From an uncultured Collinsella sp. (lineage in GTDB: Bacteria; Actinomycetota; Coriobacteriia; Coriobacteriales; Coriobacteriaceae): a stretch of 14,359 nucleotides of DNA. A program made the translations under genes and the position numbers. Each line of letters starts with the position of its first letter. The first letter of the stretch is position 1. The stretch is from assembly GCA_902495545.1 (NCBI GenBank), contig CABUXM010000056.1, positions 1-14,359 of the forward strand. The letters are read 5' to 3'. Under the pieces are notes generated by a model. It ran no database searches, was not told the DNA's origin, and saw only the letters and a list, made by a program, of their open reading frames with translations. Below are positions 5,779 to 12,333 of this stretch, piece by piece.

Positions 5779-7290
5779 ATGGCTACGTTCTTTCCCGGTG
5801 AGTCCCACACGTTTTCGGAGTATCTGCTGGTTCCTGGTTACTCGTCCTCGCAGTGCATCCCCAACAACGTCTCTCTTAAGACGCCGCTAACCCGCTTTAA
5901 GCGCGGTGAGAAGCCGGCAATCACCCTGAACATCCCCATGGTTTCCGCCATCATGCAGTCCGTCTCGGGCGTCGATATGGGTGTCGCGCTCGCTACCGAG
6001 GGTGGCCTGTCCTTCATTTACGGTTCCCAGAGCGCCGAGTCCGAGGCCGCTATGGTCAAGGCCGTCAAGGATCACAAGGCCGGCTTCGTTCAGTCCGATT
6101 CTACGCTGACCCCCGACATGACCATGGAGCAGGTCATCGAGCTCAAGGAGAAGACCGGTCACTCCACCATGCCGGTCACCGACGACGGCACTCCCAAGGG
6201 TAAGCTCCTGGGCATCGTCACCAGCCGTGACTATCGCCCCAGCCGCGATGACCACCAGACGAAGGTCTCCGAGTTCATGACCCCGCGTGAGCAGCTCATC
6301 GTGGGCGACAAGAACATCAGCCTCAAGGTTGCCAACGACGTCATCTGGGACAACAAGCTCAACGCCCTGCCGATCGTCGACGACAACGATCACCTGATGG
6401 GTATTGTCTTCCGCAAGGACTACGACAGCCACAAGACCAACCCCAACGAGCTGCTCGATGGCGACAAGCGCTACATGGTCGGCGCCGGTATCAACACCCG
6501 CGACTATGCCGAGCGCGTGCCGCTGCTCATCGAGGCCGGTGCCGACGTTCTGTGCATCGACTCCTCCGAGGGCTTCAGCGAGTGGCAGAAGCGCACCATC
6601 GAGTGGATCCGCGCCAACTATGGCGAGGACGTTAAGGTCGGCGCCGGTAACGTCGTCGACGCCGAGGGCTTCCGCTTCCTTGCCGACTGCGGTGCCGACT
6701 TCATCAAGGTCGGTATCGGCGGCGGTTCCATCTGCATTACCCGCGAGACCAAGGGCATTGGCCGCGGCCAGGCCACCGCGCTGATCGACGTCTGCCGCGC
6801 TCGTGACGAGTACTACGAGGAGACCGGTGTCTACGTGCCCGTGTGCTCCGACGGCGGCATCGTCTACGACTACCACATGACGCTCGCCCTTGCCATGGGT
6901 GCCGACTTCATGATGCTGGGCCGCTACTTCGCCCGCTTCGATGAGAGCCCGACCGAGCGCGTCAACGTGAACGGCCAGTACATGAAGGAGTACTGGGGCG
7001 AGGGTTCTGCGCGTGCCCGCAACTGGCAGCGCTACGACCTGGGCGGCGCCGCGAAGCTCAGCTTCGTCGAGGGCGTCGATTCCTACGTTCCCTATGCTGG
7101 CTCCCTCAAGGACGGCGTGGGCGGCACGCTCTACAAGGTCAAGTCCACGATGTGCAACTGCGGCGCCCTCTCGATCCCCGAGCTCCAGGAAAAGGCACGC
7201 CTGACGCTGGTTAGTTCCACCTCCATCGTCGAAGGCGGCGCCCACGACGTAGTCGTCAAGGATTCGCAGCAGAGCGTTTCCTACCGCTAA
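5779..7290 (+). CDS. guaB: IMP dehydrogenase, Tritrichomonas-like type
   Basis: This enzyme oxidises IMP to XMP with NAD+, the committed step of guanine nucleotide synthesis, in the cytoplasm. At 503 residues it is a (beta/alpha)8 barrel with two inserted CBS motifs (about 95-220). Key residues are Asp261 in CIDSSEG, catalytic Cys319 in GIGGGSICITRETKGIG, Arg382 in GRYFARF and the flap Arg418-Tyr419 in NWQRYDLGG. The loop differs from the usual bacterial GIGPGSICTTR form. From memory, the length and these residue numbers coincide with the T. foetus enzyme, as does the C-terminal stretch MCNCGALSIPELQ. AAGGAG at 5769-5774 supports ATG 5779. It is monocistronic: a terminator follows and the divergent neighbour is a small regulator. 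Confidence 0.97.
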   Translation: MATFFPGESHTFSEYLLVPGYSSSQCIPNNVSLKTPLTRFKRGEKPAITLNIPMVSAIMQSVSGVDMGVALATEGGLSFIYGSQSAESEAAMVKAVKDHKAGFVQSDSTLTPDMTMEQVIELKEKTGHSTMPVTDDGTPKGKLLGIVTSRDYRPSRDDHQTKVSEFMTPREQLIVGDKNISLKVANDVIWDNKLNALPIVDDNDHLMGIVFRKDYDSHKTNPNELLDGDKRYMVGAGINTRDYAERVPLLIEAGADVLCIDSSEGFSEWQKRTIEWIRANYGEDVKVGAGNVVDAEGFRFLADCGADFIKVGIGGGSICITRETKGIGRGQATALIDVCRARDEYYEETGVYVPVCSDGGIVYDYHMTLALAMGADFMMLGRYFARFDESPTERVNVNGQYMKEYWGEGSARARNWQRYDLGGAAKLSFVEGVDSYVPYAGSLKDGVGGTLYKVKSTMCNCGALSIPELQEKARLTLVSSTSIVEGGAHDVVVKDSQQSVSYR

Positions 7291-7313
7291 GCGGCTTTCC
7301 CAAGCACCGCACC

Positions 7314-7371
7314 TTGCCGTTCAAACCGTCGCTCGCGTACCAAAGTACGCGTCGCTCCTCTTTCACGGCAA
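7314..7371. repeat. Nested palindromic element after guaB
   Basis: The outer arms TTGCCGT (7314-7320) and ACGGCAA (7365-7371) enclose an inner hairpin CGCGTAC/GTACGCG (7334-7340 and 7345-7351, loop CAAA). CGTCGCTC occurs twice in direct orientation inside (7327-7334 and 7350-7357). There is no ORF. The layout resembles a REP/BIME-type extragenic palindrome, but copies elsewhere cannot be seen from this window. Confidence 0.55.
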
Positions 7372-7386
7372 TCTGCGGCACCTGGA

Positions 7387-7412
7387 AAACCCGTTCGTGC
7401 TAGAACGGGTTT
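7387..7412 (+). terminator. Probable guaB terminator
   Basis: A perfect 10-bp stem (AAACCCGTTC 7387-7396 with GAACGGGTTT 7403-7412, loop GTGCTA) lies about 100 bases past the guaB stop. The U tract is only the three T of the stem end, so strength is uncertain. Confidence 0.6.
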
Positions 7413-7449
7413 CAGACAAAGGTTGATTCCCAACCACGTTATTTAGATA

Positions 7450-7494
7450 AAGCGAGATGCCTGCAAGTCGCAGGCATCTCGCTTGTTGTATTTG
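7450..7494 (+). terminator. Strong hairpin terminator ahead of the leuS promoter
   Basis: A perfect 15-bp stem (7450-7464 with 7470-7484, loop AAGTC) is followed by a T-rich stretch (GTTGTATTTG). A weak promoter-like pair, TTGATT (7423-7428) and GATAAA (7446-7451), lies directly before it. The hairpin probably insulates guaB from leuS. Confidence 0.75.
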
Positions 7495-7501
7495 CTATCA
7501 T
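7493..7501 (+). promoter_or_regulatory. Extended -10 promoter for leuS
   Basis: TGCTATCAT is an extended -10 element (TGn plus TATCAT) with no clear -35 box. It would start transcription near 7508, giving a 5' leader of about 155 nt that includes the long stem-loop described next. Confidence 0.5.
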
Positions 7502-7508
7502 CATGCGA

Positions 7509-7651
7509 GTTAACGATGTGGCGGGGCGCTCTTACCTTTGCTCGCTGCAAGTTCCGCACGAGCCGAAGAGCACTTAATGTGCTCTTCGTGCGAGCAGGAC
7601 TGTCCGCAGCAGCGAGTAAAGGTAAGAACGCCCCGCCCCAACCGAGATAAC
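7509..7651 (+). promoter_or_regulatory. Highly structured leuS leader RNA
   Basis: A long closing stem pairs 7520-7548 with 7609-7637: 9 bp, one C-A mismatch, 10 bp, one G-U, 8 bp. Its internal domain holds a second hairpin: GAAGAGCAC 7565-7573 with GTGCTCTTC 7579-7587, extended by CGCAC 7555-7559 with GTGCG 7588-7592 across a 5-nt bulge. GTTA 7509-7512 can also pair with TAAC 7648-7651 next to the ribosome site. Segment 7539-7545 (TGCTCGC) can alternatively pair with 7590-7596 (GCGAGCA), which would open the inner end of the closing stem. No T-box consensus, U-tract terminator or known riboswitch core is recognised. Confidence 0.7.
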
Positions 7652-7663
7652 AAAGGAGCTGAT

Positions 7664-10240
7664 ATGTGCGATTGCACAGATCATAAGGACGAGATTCCTG
7701 CCTACGACGCGCAGGCCATTGAGTCCCGGTGGATGAAGGCCTGGGAGGACTCCAACCTCTTTGCCGTCGACACCGACGACAGCAAGCCCAAGAAGTACGT
7801 GCTCGAGATGTTCCCGTATCCGTCGGGCGACCTGCACATGGGCCACGCGCGCAACTATACCATCGGCGATGCCATGGCCCGTCAGGCCCGCATGCGCGGC
7901 TACGACGTGCTGCATCCCATCGGCTTCGATGCCTTTGGCCTGCCCGCCGAGAACGCCGCTATCAAGCACAACACGCAGGCTGCCGCCTGGACGTATAAGA
8001 ACATGGACCAGGCGCTCGCCACGATGAAGCGCATGGGCTTCTCCTACGATCTGGATCGCATGGTCAAGACCTGCAGCCCCGACTACTACCGCTGGGGTCA
8101 GTGGATCTTTGAGAAGCTGTGGGAAAAGGGCCTGGTCTACCGCAAGAAGAACCCGGTCAACTGGTGCCCCACCTGCAAGACCGTTCTGGCCAACGAGCAG
8201 GTTACCGAGGGTAAGTGCTGGCGCTGCGGCACCGAGCCCGAGAAGCGCGACCTGGAGCAGTGGTACTTCAAGATCACCGAGTACTCCCAGGAGTTGCTCG
8301 ACGATCTGGAGAAGCTCCCCGGCTGGCCCGAGCGCGTCAAGCAGATGCAGGCTAACTGGATCGGTCGCTCCGAGGGCGCCGAGGTCGACTTTACCCTTTG
8401 CGACCAGGATGGCGAGCCCATCGAGGGCGACGAGGGCAAGATCACCGTCTTCACCACGCGTGCCGATACGCTCTTTGGCGTCTCCTTCTTTGTCCTGGCT
8501 CCCGAGTACGCCGGCCTGCATGAGCTCGTCGAGGGCACGGAGTACGAGGAGGCCGTCACCAAGATTGTCGAGGACTCCAAGCATATCTCTGCCGTCGAGC
8601 GTGCCCAGGGCACCCTCGAGAAGCACGGTGCCTTCACGGGCCGCTATGTGGTAAACCCCGTCAACGGCGAGAAGGTCCCCGTGTGGGTTGCCGATTATGT
8701 CGTTGCCGACTACGGCACCGGTGCCGTCATGGCCGTTCCCTGTGGCGACCAGCGCGACTTTGAGTTTGCCCGTAAGTACGACCTGCCGATCGTGCCGATC
8801 ATCCTGGACGATGACGATCGCGCTGCCGTCGAGGCCAGCGGCGAGACCATCGATACCTTCCATGCCGAGACCGTCGACTGGGATTGCGCTCACGCTGCCG
8901 AGGGCACGCTCGTCCAGTCCGGCAAGTACACCGGCATGCGCGGCGGTAAGCACTCCGAGGGCGAGGCTGCAATCGTGGCCGACCTCGAGGCCATGGGCTG
9001 TGGTCGTCGCAAGGTCGAGTTCCGTCTGCGCGACTGGCTCATCAGCCGCCAGCGCTATTGGGGCAACCCTATCCCGGCCATCCACTGCGAGCACTGCGGC
9101 ATCGTGCCCGTGCCCGAGGATCAGCTGCCTGTGACGCTGCCCGAGAACCTGGACCTGGGCGCCGGCGAGACCCTCGCCGAGTGCAAGGAGTTCTACGAGA
9201 CCACCTGCCCGGTCTGCGGTCGCCCGGCCAAACGCGAGACCGATACCATGGACACCTTTACCTGCTCCAGCTGGTATTACCTGCGCTATACCGATCCTCA
9301 CAACACCGAGCTGCCCTTCTCCCGAGAGGCCGCTGACCGTTGGATGCCCGTCGATAACTACATCGGCGGCATCGAGCACGCCATTCTGCACCTGCTCTAC
9401 AGCCGCTTCTTTACCAAGGCGCTGCGCGACCTGGGCCTGCTGAGTGTGGACGAGCCCTTCACCAACCTGCTGTGCCAGGGCATGGTCAAGGACGAGAACG
9501 GCGACACCATGTCCAAGTCCAAGGGCAATGTCGTGCCTCCGAGCTCGGTCATCGAGCCCTACGGCGCCGACACCATGCGTCTGGCGATCCTGTTTATCGC
9601 CCCGCCCGAGAAGGACTTCGACTGGGATCCCAAGGCCGTTGAGGGCGCCAACCGCTTCATCAAGCGCGCCTGGCGTATCGTTTGGCAGCTCGTCCAGTCC
9701 GGCGACGCCAACGTGGCCTTCGACAAGTCCGCGCTCGACGAGGTTGCGATGAAGCTCTATCGCGAGCGTCACCGCACCATCGCCAAGTGCACCGAGGACT
9801 TCGATCGCGGCCAGTTCAACACCGCGATCTCGGCCGTCATGGAGCTCGTCAACGCTGCGAGCGCCTACCTCAACTCCACCGAGGGTACCGCCCGCGACAA
9901 GGCGCTGTGCTACGGCGTGGCCAAGGACATCGTGAGCGTCCTTGCCCCCATCTGCCCGTTCTGGGCCGACGAGCTGTGGCACGAGGCCCTCGGCTGCGAG
10001 GGCAACGCCTACACCGCCGCCTGGCCCGAGTTCGACCTGGCCGAGTCCGTTGAGGACACGGTGCAGATTGTGGTCCAGGTGCTCGGCAAGGTCCGCGGCC
10101 GCGTCGACGTTGCCCGCGATGCCTCCAATGAGGAGATGCAGGCTGCCGCCGAGGCCGCCGTCGCCAAGTGGCTCGAGGGCAAGACGGTCGTCAAGGCCAT
10201 CTGCGTGCCCGGCAAGCTGGTCAACCTGGTGGTCAAGTAA
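7664..10240 (+). CDS. leuS: Leucyl-tRNA synthetase
   Basis: This 858-residue class I aminoacyl-tRNA synthetase charges tRNA-Leu in the cytoplasm. It has the HIGH-type motif HMGH at 58-61 and the KMSKS-type loop at 616-620, which reads DTMSKSKGN with Thr in the first position. Zinc-type pairs CPTCK and CWRCG occur around 170-190, with further pairs (CEHC, CPVC) near the second half of the catalytic core. The CP1 editing domain has FTTRADTLFG and GTGAVMAVPCGDQRDFEFA, with the conserved Asp. An anticodon-binding domain and a leucine-specific C-terminal domain ending CVPGKLVNLVVK complete it. ATG 7664 is supported by AAAGGAG at 7652-7658. An in-frame start 42 codons earlier would lie inside the leader stem and give a non-family N-terminus, so it is rejected. 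Confidence 0.98.
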   Translation: MCDCTDHKDEIPAYDAQAIESRWMKAWEDSNLFAVDTDDSKPKKYVLEMFPYPSGDLHMGHARNYTIGDAMARQARMRGYDVLHPIGFDAFGLPAENAAIKHNTQAAAWTYKNMDQALATMKRMGFSYDLDRMVKTCSPDYYRWGQWIFEKLWEKGLVYRKKNPVNWCPTCKTVLANEQVTEGKCWRCGTEPEKRDLEQWYFKITEYSQELLDDLEKLPGWPERVKQMQANWIGRSEGAEVDFTLCDQDGEPIEGDEGKITVFTTRADTLFGVSFFVLAPEYAGLHELVEGTEYEEAVTKIVEDSKHISAVERAQGTLEKHGAFTGRYVVNPVNGEKVPVWVADYVVADYGTGAVMAVPCGDQRDFEFARKYDLPIVPIILDDDDRAAVEASGETIDTFHAETVDWDCAHAAEGTLVQSGKYTGMRGGKHSEGEAAIVADLEAMGCGRRKVEFRLRDWLISRQRYWGNPIPAIHCEHCGIVPVPEDQLPVTLPENLDLGAGETLAECKEFYETTCPVCGRPAKRETDTMDTFTCSSWYYLRYTDPHNTELPFSREAADRWMPVDNYIGGIEHAILHLLYSRFFTKALRDLGLLSVDEPFTNLLCQGMVKDENGDTMSKSKGNVVPPSSVIEPYGADTMRLAILFIAPPEKDFDWDPKAVEGANRFIKRAWRIVWQLVQSGDANVAFDKSALDEVAMKLYRERHRTIAKCTEDFDRGQFNTAISAVMELVNAASAYLNSTEGTARDKALCYGVAKDIVSVLAPICPFWADELWHEALGCEGNAYTAAWPEFDLAESVEDTVQIVVQVLGKVRGRVDVARDASNEEMQAAAEAAVAKWLEGKTVVKAICVPGKLVNLVVK

Positions 10241-10267
10241 GCACTGCGCGTAAAGCTGACATGCAAT

Positions 10268-10304
10268 AAACGAGGGACGGTCCGGTTGGGTCGTCCCTCG
10301 TTTT
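10268..10304 (+). terminator. leuS terminator
   Basis: A 12-bp stem (AAACGAGGGACG 10268-10279 with CGTCCCTCGTTT 10292-10303) is followed by T and then TGCAT. ATGCAA at 10261-10266 can extend the pairing to TTGCAT at 10303-10308. A-rich and T-rich flanks mean it could work on both strands. It lies 27 bases after the leuS stop. Confidence 0.88.
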
Positions 10305-10391
10305 GCATGTATCTGCCTAGGTGCCTTCGGTCAATTGTCCTATTCTTGTGGAGAAGCTGTGCGCACGCTGACCTGCAGGTTCGTACTGTGC

Positions 10392-10420
10392 TTGCACGTT
10401 TCCGCAGCTATTGGTATAGT
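10392..10420 (+). promoter_or_regulatory. Promoter of the rimP-nusA-infB operon
   Basis: TTGCAC (10392-10397) is followed after 17 bases by TATAGT (10415-10420), which is preceded by TGG (extended -10). The predicted start is near 10427. It is one of the best housekeeping-sigma matches in the window and is placed correctly for the operon. The 70 bases upstream hold only a short palindrome, ACCTGCAGGT at 10371-10380. Confidence 0.7.
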
Positions 10421-10445
10421 TTGCTTGCAAATGAAGTTGTAATTG

Positions 10446-10478
10446 AAAGAAGTGGGGTTTCGGCCCCGCTTCTTTTTT
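10446..10478 (+). terminator. Leader terminator/attenuator before rimP
   Basis: AAAGAAGTGGGG (10446-10457) pairs with CCCCGCTTCTTT (10464-10475) through a 6-nt loop TTTCGG, with one G-U pair. A run of six T follows (10473-10478). It begins about 20 nt after the predicted start site and ends 9 bases before the rimP Shine-Dalgarno, so most transcripts from the promoter would have to pass it to reach the operon. Confidence 0.8.
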
Positions 10479-10498
10479 GTATGGATGGAGGTGCCGCA

Positions 10499-10993
10499 AT
10501 GGTCAAGACCAAGACCGAGCAGGCGATCATCGACGCGCTCGAGGCCGTCGCCCCCCAGCACGATGTCGACATCGTCGACGTCGAGCTCGTGGGTGCCACC
10601 AAGGCCCCCTGCGTGCGCGTGCGTATCGAGGGTGCCGAGGGTCAGAGCCTGTCGCTCAACGACGTCACGGCCAACACCAAGTGGGTCGGCGATGTAATTG
10701 AGGAGCTCGACCCCATCTCTTCGAGCTATACGCTCGAGGTGTCGAGCCCGGGTATGGCGCGCCCGCTGCGCCGCCCGAGTGACTTTGCCCGCTTTGTGGG
10801 CGAGAACTGCGAGCTCACCTCCACCGCCACCGAGGGCCGTCGCAAGTACGCCGGCAAGATTGCCGCCGCTACCGAGACGAACGTGACCCTCGAGCTCGAG
10901 GACGGCGAGTCTGTTACCCTCGATTTTTCTGATGTTAAAAAGTGCAAGTTGAAGCCCACCTATGACTTCAAGCCCGCGAAGGAAGGAAAGTAA
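10499..10993 (+). CDS. rimP: Ribosome maturation factor RimP
   Basis: RimP binds the small ribosomal subunit precursor and helps its maturation. The 164 residues match the family length of about 150-165. The N-terminal alpha/beta domain has DVDIVDVELVGATKAPCVRVRIEG. The family signature YTLEVSSPGMARPLRRPSDFARFVGE follows (EVSSPG at 80-85), then an SH3-like C-terminal domain with LELEDGESVTLDFSDVKKCKL. GGAGGT at 10487-10492 lies six bases before ATG 10499. An upstream in-frame ATG at 10481 has no SD, because the U tract precedes it. It is the first gene of the operon; the nusA start lies one base after its stop and nusA's ribosome site is inside rimP, so the two are probably translationally coupled. 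Confidence 0.95.
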   Translation: MVKTKTEQAIIDALEAVAPQHDVDIVDVELVGATKAPCVRVRIEGAEGQSLSLNDVTANTKWVGDVIEELDPISSSYTLEVSSPGMARPLRRPSDFARFVGENCELTSTATEGRRKYAGKIAAATETNVTLELEDGESVTLDFSDVKKCKLKPTYDFKPAKEGK

Positions 10994-10994
10994 G

Positions 10995-12242
10995 ATGGCA
11001 GCATCCGACATGATGTCCGCCCTGATGGAGCTTTGCCAGGAGAAGCACATCGACCAGCTCTACCTGATCGACCGCCTGGAGCAGTCGCTCGCCAAGAGCT
11101 ATGCCGAGATCCTGCACCTTGAGTGGGGCGCCAAGGTGACCATCGACCGCACCACCGGCAAGATCTACGTCTACCGCCTGGAGCCGATCGACGATTCCAT
11201 GGACGAGGAGGGCAACTTCACCGAGTTCGAGGAGATCGACGTCACCCCCAAGAACACGAGCCGCATCGCCGCCCAGCACGCCAAGGCAGAGATCAACGCC
11301 ATCGTGCGTAACTCCGCCCGCGAGCAGATCTACGAGGAGTTCTCCGGCCGCATCGGTGACCTCATCAGCGGCACCGTGCTGCAGTCCACGCCCGACTTCA
11401 CGATCGTCAAGATCCGCGAGGGCGTCGAGGCCGAGCTGCCGCACTTCGATCAGCGTCGTTACGAGAACGAGCGCAATGAGCGTCCGATGGGCGAGCGCTA
11501 CCTGCACAATCAGCACATCAAGGCCGTGATCATCGACGTTCGCGACCCCAACTCCAACCTGCAGCCGGTTCGTGGCGAGCACAGCCGTCCGCCGATTGTC
11601 ATCTCCCGTACCCACCCCGAGCTCATGCGTCGTCTGTTTGAGCAGGAGGTGCCCGAGATCTATGAGGGCACCGTTCAGATCAAGTCGATCGCCCGCGAGC
11701 CCGGTCAGCGCTCCAAGGTCGCCGTCCACTCGCTCGACGACCGTCTGGATCCCGTGGGCGCCTGCGTCGGCCCCAAGGGCAGCCGTGTTCGCGCTGTCGT
11801 GGGCGAGCTCCGTGGCGAGCGCGTCGACGTCATCCTGTGGGATGCCGATCCTGCCGTCTACGTCGCCAACGCCCTGTCGCCCGCTAAGGTCACCCGCGTC
11901 CTCATCGACGAGGAGAAGGCCTACGCCGGCGTCATCGTGCCCGACGACCAGCTGTCCCTCGCCATCGGCAAGGAGGGCCAGAACGCCCGCCTCGCCGCGC
12001 GCCTGACCGGCTGGCACATCGACATTAAGTCCGAGACCCTTGCCGCCGACATCCTCAAGAACGTTCCCGTTCACGAGGAGCCCGCCGCCGACCTGATCGG
12101 TGACGAGGAGGACGAGGACGTCCGCCGCTGCGAGTACGTGTCCGAGGACGGCATCCAGTGCCGCAACCAGGCTCGTCCCGGCTCCCGTTTCTGCGGTGTC
12201 CACGACACCGACGCCTTCGATGATGCGGAGGACCTGATCTAG
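10995..12242 (+). CDS. nusA: Transcription termination/antitermination factor NusA with C-terminal Cys/His zinc-finger-like tail
   Basis: NusA binds RNA polymerase and controls pausing, termination and antitermination. The 415 residues show an RNAP-binding N-terminal domain (about 1-115), an S1 domain from about 117 (GDLISGTVLQSTPDFTIVKI), KH1 (VGPKGSRVRAVVGE, GPKG at 259-262) and KH2 (IGKEGQNARLAARLTGW, from 324). Enteric acidic AR repeats are absent. After an acidic linker (GDEEDEDV) the protein has an extra tail, RRCEYVSEDGIQCRNQARPG, then SRFCGVHD. Its spacing is Cys379-X9-Cys389-X10-Cys400-X2-His403, suggesting a small zinc site. GGAAGGAAAG at 10981-10990 supports ATG 10995. The gene belongs to the rimP-nusA-infB operon. 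Confidence 0.96.
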   Translation: MAASDMMSALMELCQEKHIDQLYLIDRLEQSLAKSYAEILHLEWGAKVTIDRTTGKIYVYRLEPIDDSMDEEGNFTEFEEIDVTPKNTSRIAAQHAKAEINAIVRNSAREQIYEEFSGRIGDLISGTVLQSTPDFTIVKIREGVEAELPHFDQRRYENERNERPMGERYLHNQHIKAVIIDVRDPNSNLQPVRGEHSRPPIVISRTHPELMRRLFEQEVPEIYEGTVQIKSIAREPGQRSKVAVHSLDDRLDPVGACVGPKGSRVRAVVGELRGERVDVILWDADPAVYVANALSPAKVTRVLIDEEKAYAGVIVPDDQLSLAIGKEGQNARLAARLTGWHIDIKSETLAADILKNVPVHEEPAADLIGDEEDEDVRRCEYVSEDGIQCRNQARPGSRFCGVHDTDAFDDAEDLI

Positions 12243-12250
12243 CGCGCGGT

Positions 12251-12273
12251 CGCGCCGGGTGGGTCCCGGCGCG
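12251..12273 (+). other. GC-rich intercistronic hairpin between nusA and infB
   Basis: CGCGCCGGG (12251-12259) pairs perfectly with CCCGGCGCG (12265-12273) around loop TGGGT. No U tract follows (TCTCCCACG), so it is not a standard terminator and infB should still be read through. A second small hairpin, GGCACC/GGTGCC at 12298-12312 with loop CAA, stands 9 bases ahead of the infB ribosome site. These may be sites of mRNA processing or translational tuning. Confidence 0.6.
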
Positions 12274-12333
12274 TCTCCCACGCTCGTTCAGTCTCTAGGC
12301 ACCCAAGGTGCCAGAAAGGGTAGGTGAAGTCAT

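Noticed and set aside
7516..7650. Small ORF in the leuS leader (starts MWRGALTFARCKF, ends just before the leuS ribosome site), and a 24-codon ORF from 7503
   Set aside because: Neither start has a Shine-Dalgarno, both run through the long stem, and neither has a cluster of leucine codons as expected for an attenuation peptide.
7509..7651. T-box riboswitch ahead of leuS
   Set aside because: I find no AGGGTGGNACCGCG-type T-box sequence and no terminator/antiterminator pair between the stem and the start codon.
7574..9982. Very long open frame on the minus strand across leuS (about 800 codons)
   Set aside because: It mirrors the strong codon bias of leuS, has a repetitive Gly/Ala/Leu/Asp/Val composition and no recognisable domain. 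Similar minus-strand shadows lie over guaB, nusA and infB.
10286..10498. Longer RimP with an N-terminal extension from an upstream GTG/TTG-type start
   Set aside because: The extension would run through the leuS terminator, the promoter and the leader hairpin; ATG 10499 has an ideal ribosome site and gives the family length.
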